64,000 nt of DNA from Rhypophila decipiens (lineage: Eukaryota; Ascomycota; Sordariomycetes; Sordariales; Naviculisporaceae). A program made the translations under genes and the position numbers. Under the pieces are notes generated by a model, which saw nothing but the letters and a program-made list of their open reading frames with translations, ran no database searches and was not told the origin of the DNA. Positions 56,427 to 64,000 of this stretch are shown here, in pieces; the first letter of the stretch is position 1; each line of letters begins with the position of its first letter. The stretch is taken from the NCBI GenBank assembly GCA_033297075.1, contig MU858075.1, positions 70,446 through 134,445 of the forward strand, in the 5' to 3' direction.

Positions 56427-59400
56427 AAACTCTATCGTGAACAGGCCGGCTGTGAGCACAGGTTTTGTTTGTAACAGACGAGTTTTTCGACACAACCAAC
56501 CATGAACGATACGATGGCACCCTGTTTTCTCTTTCTCTACGGGCCTTGAATTCTGGTCCATTGCAATGAGATCATCCACCCCGTGTTAGCGATCTCTGTT
56601 GAGTTTATTTTCATTGTAGCGAGGATACCTTGGTGGTTCTAAATCGAGTATTAACTTGGGAGTCTTCTGGGTGGGTATCTCTTGCTGAGCATGATAGTTG
56701 GCCAAACTGGCTGGTGGTATCATAAGAGTTCTCATAACACTTGAATGCAATGGTTTGTTTTTGGCTTCACGTCTTGGAGCGATTTATCATATTATTTAGC
56801 CTCTTTTAATTTTATATGATAGATGGCATGGATATTATACTGTAGCTGCCCAATGTGAGTCGAGGGATCCATCAATCAGTCTATCCGCTAAGGTAATTGA
56901 ACGTGAGTACGGCACACGGGTATAGTAGAGCCGGGCGGTAAAGTCAAGAGGTCCACGTGCTGTTGTTTTTTTCTTGTTGATATTTACTCTGTGTGCTCGA
57001 GGCATCTGGGTATGAGATTTGATAGGGCCATTTTCCGGGGTCTTCTCATGTATGGCCTCGTGATTTGTAAAGAGGAATACTAGACAACCGATAATTTTCA
57101 GAACAAGGAATGAAGTATGGTACCATGGGTATATGTGAGCTGGAAGAATTTCATATCAACCACGCGCCCGCCGCGGATTATGATACACGTCCCATATCCA
57201 CATCCGGTACTTACTTGGATCCCGCTGGAAAGGGCAAACAAGACAGGATATTTGTGATTATTGCCAAACTTTAAAAGAAAAGGGGTTGTTGGGATTTGTC
57301 AGTTATGATGTCTTGACAGGCGAGGTGCCAGACTGCTTTTTGTTGAAAGGGCCAACCAAGTGTAGGAGGCATGAATGCGGCCACTTGGGGGAAAAGCTGA
57401 CAGATTGCAGGAGTTCTGTGTCGTTACCTGCCAGCGGTGTGTATTTGGAAACTGACTCTGTTTGATTATGCCACTGCTTGGTTTATTATACCGTGAAGTA
57501 TGGTATTTGAGATTCGGGTAATATGGGCATACGGATATCATCCATTATCGAGAGATAAAACAACAACCACTGCAATGGGCCTCGGTCAGGATGATGGCAG
57601 TCGCTACGACAACACAACCTTCAGCCCCAGAAAAGTAATGTTGCACAAGGGGCTCAATTCATGGTGGTCTGTTCCATTTTCTCGCTGCGTGCGGTCCCGA
57701 GGAGAAGCATATGATAAAGGCAGGTACATACATACTTTGCCATGAGGTGTGATTTTCAGGGACATGCCGCTTCTCAGCGCGGTCCCCCCAGAAGTTCCAG
57801 GCCCATGGCGAAACGTGGGACATTGGCATGGTTTGGGGTCGATGGATGGGTGACCTCGAGGAAACATGAAGGGAAGGAGGAGGATTGGATGGCACGAGAT
57901 ACGGCTGAGGATTTGTATATACGGATTTCGGTATCCGTATCTGTAAGACCGTAAGGTATATCTTTCGGGTTCTGCCTGAGGGTCTTGGCGTAACTGACGA
58001 AACCAGTCGAAACACCATTTACAGTTTACACTGTATCGTCGTTCACACTGGGCTGTTGGACGGCAGTTGAGACCAAACGAGATTGGCAACAAGACTTGTA
58101 AAGCTGGAAGGGTGTACCTGGGAAATGAAGATTGGTTCTTGGATGGCCTCTCGTGGTCACCACCGTCACCGCCTTTGCTCCAGGTTGAACCATGGATGGG
58201 AATTTGGAGAAACAAGATCGAGTCTTGTCCTTTCTTTGGTCACAGACAGAATCTGAGAAGAGGGCATGGCAACAGTGACACACACCTCACGCACCCACGC
58301 ACATGATATTTTGTCCAACCCAGACCGCCTAATCCCTCGACAGGGGGAAAAAAAGGATGGACCATCTTGGCCACGCACACCACGCAAATCAAATGCAGGC
58401 AACCCCTCAATGCTCTTCAGGGCATGGCACCCGATATCCCACCTGATGGGATCCGGGGGTTAACATCGGCCAAATTTTTGTTGGTCCCTTACAAGTATTG
58501 TTTTGATTTCCACGATTTCCATCATGTCGATGCAAGCCACCGGGAGCTCGAAATCAAATATAGTCCTCACTCTGGAGAGAGTCCGTATCTTGGACAGCCA
58601 CGGCTTGCAAAAAAACCCAGAGATCAAGGTGGTGCAATGTCCTTTATTGGAACTTTGCGGGCTCTCGTCGACACCACCATTACCAGTCCTCCTCGAGGTC
58701 TGGCACTTCCGCCAGCCAAGTCAGGGATCCGTTGTCTCTTGAACAGGAGGCAAGAAGGATCGAGCAGACCTACTGTGCCGTCGACATCTCGGGCCCAAGG
58801 ACTTAGTACACGTGTAATAACGCGCTCTGTGTGAACGGACTCGGACTTTGGGTTGCAATCAAGAGGAAACAGACTAAGGGGTCTGAAAATTAGAGAAAAG
58901 GTGGAAACAACAACGTCCAAGGAGCGCTGAACGGCGCCCTAAATAGGATGTATGATGAGTTGAAAATAGCCAACCGATGTTGGCGTCGGCGGCTACCTTT
59001 CTATCAGACACATCCGGGGAAAAACTGCCCGGAAAGGGGGCGCTGTTTTCAGACAGCCATGCTCTGTATGGTTGTGTGGCCCCATGTGATCTGAAAACTG
59101 TATCCGTATTGGTATGATATCTTCCTTAATCTTGTCTCTGTCTCTCCTTTTAGTTCTCGTCCGAAATACCGCTTTTGTGGTCTTTTTTTTCTTTTCTTTT
59201 TCAAACAGCCCTGAAGGTAATAACACAACCTAATCTAACTCCTGGACGAAACCAAGTCTTATCAGTTTTCTGGATACCGATGAACCTCTCGATCCTTTGT
59301 CCTTAGCGCGAAACCTTCTTCCAGTCTTCCACTTGCAAGTGCTGTACGGGGTATCCACCCTATACTTACACTAGTACCGTATTTACACATTTCGTGACCC

Positions 59401-59574
59401 CTCCCTTCCTTCGACACATTGGCTGCCCCTCCACAGTCCGCATCAAGTCAACTTGGAAGCAAGTGCCACGGCCGCCGCAGCGGGAAAGTGCGGCGGTCTT
59501 GACAAGTGAACTGTGCCCGGCTGCCACGGTCGCTAGATTACACAGCGTGAACCCTCAAGTGCACTGGCGCAGAG

Positions 59575-59630
59575 CCGTAAACCGTAAACCGTAAACCGTA
59601 ACCCGTAACCCGTAACCCGTAACCCGTAAC
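59575..59630. repeat. 7-bp tandem repeat in two homogeneous blocks
   Basis: Eight perfect tandem heptamers: three CCGTAAA followed by five CCGTAAC. It ends 314 bp before the importin start codon, within its probable promoter. The unit resembles a telomere repeat with one inserted base, but the match is not exact. Confidence 0.95.
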
Positions 59631-59944
59631 CAGTCTGTTGTATCCAAATGTCTGTTGCAACCCTTGCCCAGATTGCCCCGCCATCCGGTGTGTTGCCGAC
59701 AAAGACAGGCACTGCGGCCCTGCACACTGTATGGGGCTAACGAAACCACAACAGATTGTGGCCCAAATTTTTTTTAGCTCTCCCACCGCACAACAACCCC
59801 TCGACAACTTCGACAATCTCGCCTCTGGATTCTGGATTCTGGATCATCTCGTTCCCCCTTCCTTGCAACAGAATATCACATCCGCCTCCCGCAGCTGTCC
59901 AGCCCGGCATTTTGATGCGACAAGCTGTCTGACAACAGCCCAAG

Positions 59945-62900
59945 ATGGATCCCGCCGCCATTCGAAGTTGTATTGCTGCCACGCTCGACGCCGATGCAGA
60001 CACTCGAAAGCGGGCTGAGCTGGAGCTCAAGAGGGTACGTCTGGCTTCATCCCATTTTGTCCTGGCTGTCGTTGCGGCGCGATCGATTCTGTTGTTCCAA
60101 GTCTGGTGTCTTCTCGATGCGTTCGTCGCTAACACGTCTTTCTCCGCAACCAGGCCGAAGCCTCATCCTCATTTACCGATATTCTCCTCGATGTTATCCA
60201 GTCCGAGGACTCCAACCTCCAACTCCCGAGTATGATAAGACCCGCTTGCATCACATCTTGCAGGCAGCAAGTTGCCCTCCACAGGCAGAATCACTGACAT
60301 GGACTCTTCTCCAGCCGTTATTTACTTGAAAAATCGGGTAAACCGCGCGTGGCACCAGCAAGACCACTATCCCGTCGACTCTCTGATCCCCGATGACGCA
60401 AAGGCACGCTTCCGCGACCGGTTACTGCCCATCCTGGCTGGGTCCTCCAACCTGGTCAGACACCAGCTTGTTCCCATTCTCCAGCGTATCCTTCACTTCG
60501 ACTTTCCCGAGAGATGGCCAACATTTATGGACTATACCCTCCAGCTTCTAAACACCAACGATCCCCGTCATGTGCTGGCCGGTCTCCAGTGCTTGCTGGC
60601 CATTTGCCGGGCCTACAGATTCAAGTCGAGCGATGGTGATAATAGGGTCCATTTCGACAAGATCATTGAGGCCAGCTTCCCCAGACTGCTCGTAATAGCC
60701 CAGGAGCTGGTCAACCAGGAGAGTGACGAAGCTGGCGAGATGTTGCACATTGCCCTCAAGTGTTACAAGCAAGCCACATGGCTCGAGCTCAACGATTACC
60801 TCCGGCAGGGACCCGTCAATCTCGGTTGGTGCGCCATCTTTTTGCAGACGGTTGCAAAAGCCATCCCGGCGAGTGCTATGCAAGAAGACCCTCCCGAGCG
60901 TGAGCGCCACCACTGGTGGAAGGCCAAGAAGTGGGCCTACTTCAACCTGAACCGGCTGTTTATCAGATATGGAAGCCCCAGCAGTTTCATGATGGACAAA
61001 GGAACAAACGAATCCCACACGCGGTTTGCCAAGGAGTTCACGGCGCAGGTTGCGCCTGAGATCTTGAAGCACTACCTTGCCGAGATCGAGAAATGGGTCG
61101 AGAAGAGGATATGGCTGAGCCGACCGTGTCTCTCCTACACCATCGTGTTTTTGGACGAGAGCATCCGGCCCAAGGAGATGTGGACTCATCTTAAGCCGCA
61201 TTTAACCAACCTTGTCACTCATTTCATCTTCCCCGTCCTCTGTCTTGACGAGGACGACATTGAAAAGTTCGAGGAGGAGCCAGAGGAGTACCTGCATAGA
61301 AAGCTCAATTTCTATGAGGAGGTCTCAGCACCAGATGTTTCGGCCACCAATTTCCTGGTATCACTCACCAAGGCGCGCAGAAAGCAGACGTTTGAGATTC
61401 TCAAGTTCATCAATGAGGTGGTCAACCAGTACGAGCTGGCCCCACCAGCCGAGAAGAACCACATCGCCAAGGAGGGTGCCCTTCGCATGATCGGCACTCT
61501 CGCCCCTGTGATCTTGAGCAAGAAGTCGCCAATTGCCGACCAAGTCGAGTATTTCCTTGTCCGCTATGTCTTCCCCGACTTTACCAATGCGCAAGGCTTC
61601 CTGAGGGCCCGGGCCTGTGACACGGTTGAAAAGTTCGAGCAGCTCAACTTCAAGGACCAGAACAACCTCCTGGCCATCTATCGCCACATCTTGGATTGCA
61701 TGGCTGATGACAAGCTTCCAGTCCGTGTGACTGCCGCTCTCGCCCTCCAACCCCTGATCAGACACGACATCATTAGGACAAGCATGCAACAGAGTATCCC
61801 TACCATCATGCAGCAGCTTCTGAAACTGGCCAACGAGGCCGATATTGATGCCCTGGCCAATGTCATGGAGGACTTTGTCGAGGTTTTCGCCACCGAACTC
61901 ACTCCTTTCGCCGTAGCCCTTAGCGAGCAGTTGCGTGACACTTACCTCCGCATTGTCAGGGAGCTCCTCGAGAACAACGAGAAGCGAGATGATCTGGATA
62001 ACGATTACGGAGATTTCCTGGACGACAAGAGCATCACGGCTTTGGGTGTCTTGCAGACCATCGGTACTCTAATCCTGACACTCGAGAGCACGCCAGATGT
62101 GCTCCTGCATATCGAAGGGGTCTTGATGCCCGTCATCCAGATTACTCTAGAGAACAAGCTATACGACCTTTACAATGAAGTCTTTGAGATCATTGATAGC
62201 TGCACGTTTGCAGCCAAGCAGATATCTCCGACCATGTGGAAAGCATTCGAGCTGGTTCATGCCACTTTCAAGTCCGGCGCCGAGCTTTACCTCGAGGACA
62301 TGCTGCCCGCGCTGGACAATTTCGTCCAATATGGCGCACCACAGCTTGCTCAGAGCCCACAATATGTCGAAGCGCTCTTCTCTATGGTGTCAGACATGTT
62401 CACGGACGCCAAAGTTGGCGGCGTTGATAGGATCTGCGCCTGCAAGCTCGCCGAGGCTATGATGCTCAGTCTCCGCGGTCACATCGACGGCTGCGTCCAG
62501 GGCTTCATAACCATGGCGATGGGTGTGCTCGCGACGCAAGAAGTCAAGATCAAGTCCTACAGGATTCATCTCATGGAGATGATTATCAACGCCATATACT
62601 ACAACCCTATCCTCACGCTCCAGGCTCTCGAACTGCAAGGCTGGACCAACAAGTTTTTCAGCCTTTGGTTTGGCAGCATGACCTCATTTTCGCGTGTCCA
62701 CGACAAGAAGCTCTGCATCATGGCTATCGTATCGCTGCTGAATATCCCAGCAGACCAGATCCCTGCCAGCGTGTCTGTTGGGTGGCCGAGACTGCTTCAG
62801 GGCATCACTACCCTCTTCAGCACCCTCCCAGCCGCCATGAAGAACCGCGAAGAAGCTCTCAAGGATGATTTCCATCTCGAATCTGGAGGCTACGGGTACG

Positions 62901-63549
62901 ACGATGACGATGAAGAGTGGGCGGGCGATGATGGAAATTGGAACGAGGAGGCAGACGAGGAAGAGGAAACAAGCGATGCCAAAGACGAAAGCACCGCCTA
63001 CCTGGAGTTCCTCAACGAGGAGGTAAGATCCCACAGAGTGATCGCCATGACGTACCTCCTTGTCAAGCTGAGTTGACACAAGGATGCTTCAGATCCGGAA
63101 CCTTGCTAACGAACATCTAAATCAGGCACAAAAGTTCGGCTCTGCTGAAGCTGAGATGTCCGAGGAGGAGCTTGGCGAGGACAGCGTCCTTCTCGAGTCG
63201 CCTCTCGACAAGCTTGACCCCTACACCGCCTTCCGAAGCTCACTCATGAGTAAGTATCTGGCCCTTTCATTGTGGCAGACGTAGCGAAAAAAGAATGGCC
63301 GGAATTTGGTGCAGAGCCCCGCCAAACAGCGGCCATTTATTTTTCGCTGTGCCTGTGTGGTTAGGCTATGGCTAATGTTGAGCAGAATTGCAACAAGAAC
63401 AACCGCAGTTCTACACCACCCTTACATCCCACCTATCCGCCGAGGAGCAGAGCATCATCACCGGCGTGTGCCAACAGGCCGATGCACAAGCTGTTCTAGC
63501 TCACCAAGCCGCTGCCCACATCGGTGCACCTCTGAATGGAGCCCTCTAG
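59945..63549 (+). CDS. Importin-beta family karyopherin, importin-7/8 (Nmd5/Sxm1) type
   Basis: Five exons: 59945-60034, 60154-60229, 60315-63022, 63126-63249, 63386-63549; 1053 aa, the usual size. These karyopherins carry ribosomal proteins, histones and TFIIS-like cargo into the nucleus under Ran control. The N-terminal importin-beta (IBN) region spans about residues 22-100; the junction LQLP|TVIYLKNRVNRAW aligns without gap to the family and fixes the third exon. HEAT-type helices continue throughout (QLVPILQRILHFDFPERWPT, WAYFNLNRLFIRYGSPSSFM). An acidic Asp/Glu loop at about 915-950 (DDDDEEWAGDDGNWNEEADE) is typical of importin-7/8. The C-terminal exons give LESPLDKLDPYTAFRSSLM and QQEQPQFYTTLTSHLSAEEQ. 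A short inner acceptor in the second intron was rejected because it would insert about 15 non-conserved residues. Confidence 0.95.
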
Positions 63550-64000
63550 GGCGCCTCTGCTCAGATGCGTGATATACCAATGAATGCCGCTCTCCATTTG
63601 CAGATTCGAGGAGAGTTTGATATGACATGTATCCAAAATACCCCCTTGCCCTTTGCCTTAATTAACCGTTTGGTTCCCGGCGACCATTGGCCCAATCGGT
63701 TACAAGTGTACCGAGATGCCAAACATTACGTTGCCATGGAGAGGATAAAGATGGAGAGGAGAAAGAACCGAGGTGCTGCGGGAGTTGAGCGGCAGCACAG
63801 GCGAAGGATGACAACCCTATTTCAATAGGTTGATAAGCGCATGGGGTGGTGAGAAATTACTGTGAGACAACATTGCATAGCATCTGCCATGACGGATCTC
63901 GCGGCGTCATGTTCCATCCTCTATATACACTGAGAGTGCAAGCGAATGCACCGTACTGGAGAATCCGGGATTGGTCGTGTGAGGATGCTGTTTTCGAGCG
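63550..64000. other. 3' flank of the importin gene
   Basis: About 450 bp to the window edge. An open frame of 87 codons (63565-63828) continues after the stop but has no domain and is probably 3' UTR. No other feature seen. Confidence 0.5.

Larger units (their letters stand above)
53308..59944. other. Long intergenic region upstream of the importin gene
   Basis: About 6.6 kb. The first part (54.1-55.6 kb) keeps long plus-strand frames open (54127-54786, 219 codons; 55011-55622, 203 codons), but they lie in different frames, have no domain and do not splice together convincingly. A 13-bp perfect inverted repeat lies at 56373-56426 and a 7-bp tandem repeat at 59575-59630. A 203-codon minus frame at 57604-58215 also lacks any domain. 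No RNA gene was recognised. Confidence 0.45.

Noticed and set aside
57604..58215. 203-codon minus frame upstream of the importin
   Set aside because: No domain and unlike coding composition; overlaps frames on the other strand.
60265..60314. Using the inner CAG acceptor (60264) as the start of importin exon 3
   Set aside because: It would make a 35-nt intron and insert about 15 residues absent from the family; the acceptor at 60314 gives a gap-free alignment.

Overview
This is nuclear DNA from a filamentous ascomycete (Pezizomycotina; most likely a Sordariomycete). Genes are spliced, with short introns (about 45-105 nt, GT...AG, CTRAC-like branch points). The proteins belong to families with the architecture usual in that group: PAN3, LSm7, an ASH1-type SET protein, an RfeG-like protein, a PFA5-type palmitoyltransferase, DNA polymerase eta and an importin-7/8-type karyopherin. 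I see no bacterial, organellar or viral segment. The species cannot be named from the sequence alone.

Layout. 0.5-13.3 kb: a repeat element, an F-box protein (-), a VHS-GAT trafficking protein (-), a UBX-domain protein (-) and PAN3 (+, divergent from the UBX gene). 13.3-24.6 kb: LSM7 (-), a protein with a C-terminal Zn2Cys6 cluster (+, divergent from LSM7), and an ASH1-type H3K36 methyltransferase (+) behind a 3.7 kb upstream gap. 24.6-46.3 kb: a gene-poor block holding one certain gene (PFA5-type palmitoyltransferase), two very small cysteine-rich zinc-ribbon-like genes (-), and several fragmentary candidate exons. 46.3-64.0 kb: DNA polymerase eta, the RfeG-like gene and the importin (all +), separated by 3.5 and 6.6 kb gaps.

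The genes do not form a pathway or cluster; they are housekeeping genes plus unassigned ones. Exon structures were built by hand from splice signals and reading-frame continuity. They close in frame for every major gene, and protein lengths follow from those models.

The most unusual observations are these. (1) A 22-bp minisatellite family recurs at three places in the first 19 kb; one copy is flanked by about 45-bp inverted repeats and resembles a small non-autonomous mobile element. (2) A 73-residue cysteine-rich protein near 40.7 kb appears to have its start codon split by an intron (AT^G), so that intron retention would give a 13-codon dead-end ORF. (3) A second small CCxC protein lies about 7 kb away. 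(4) Upstream of the importin is an 8-unit 7-bp tandem repeat made of two homogeneous blocks.
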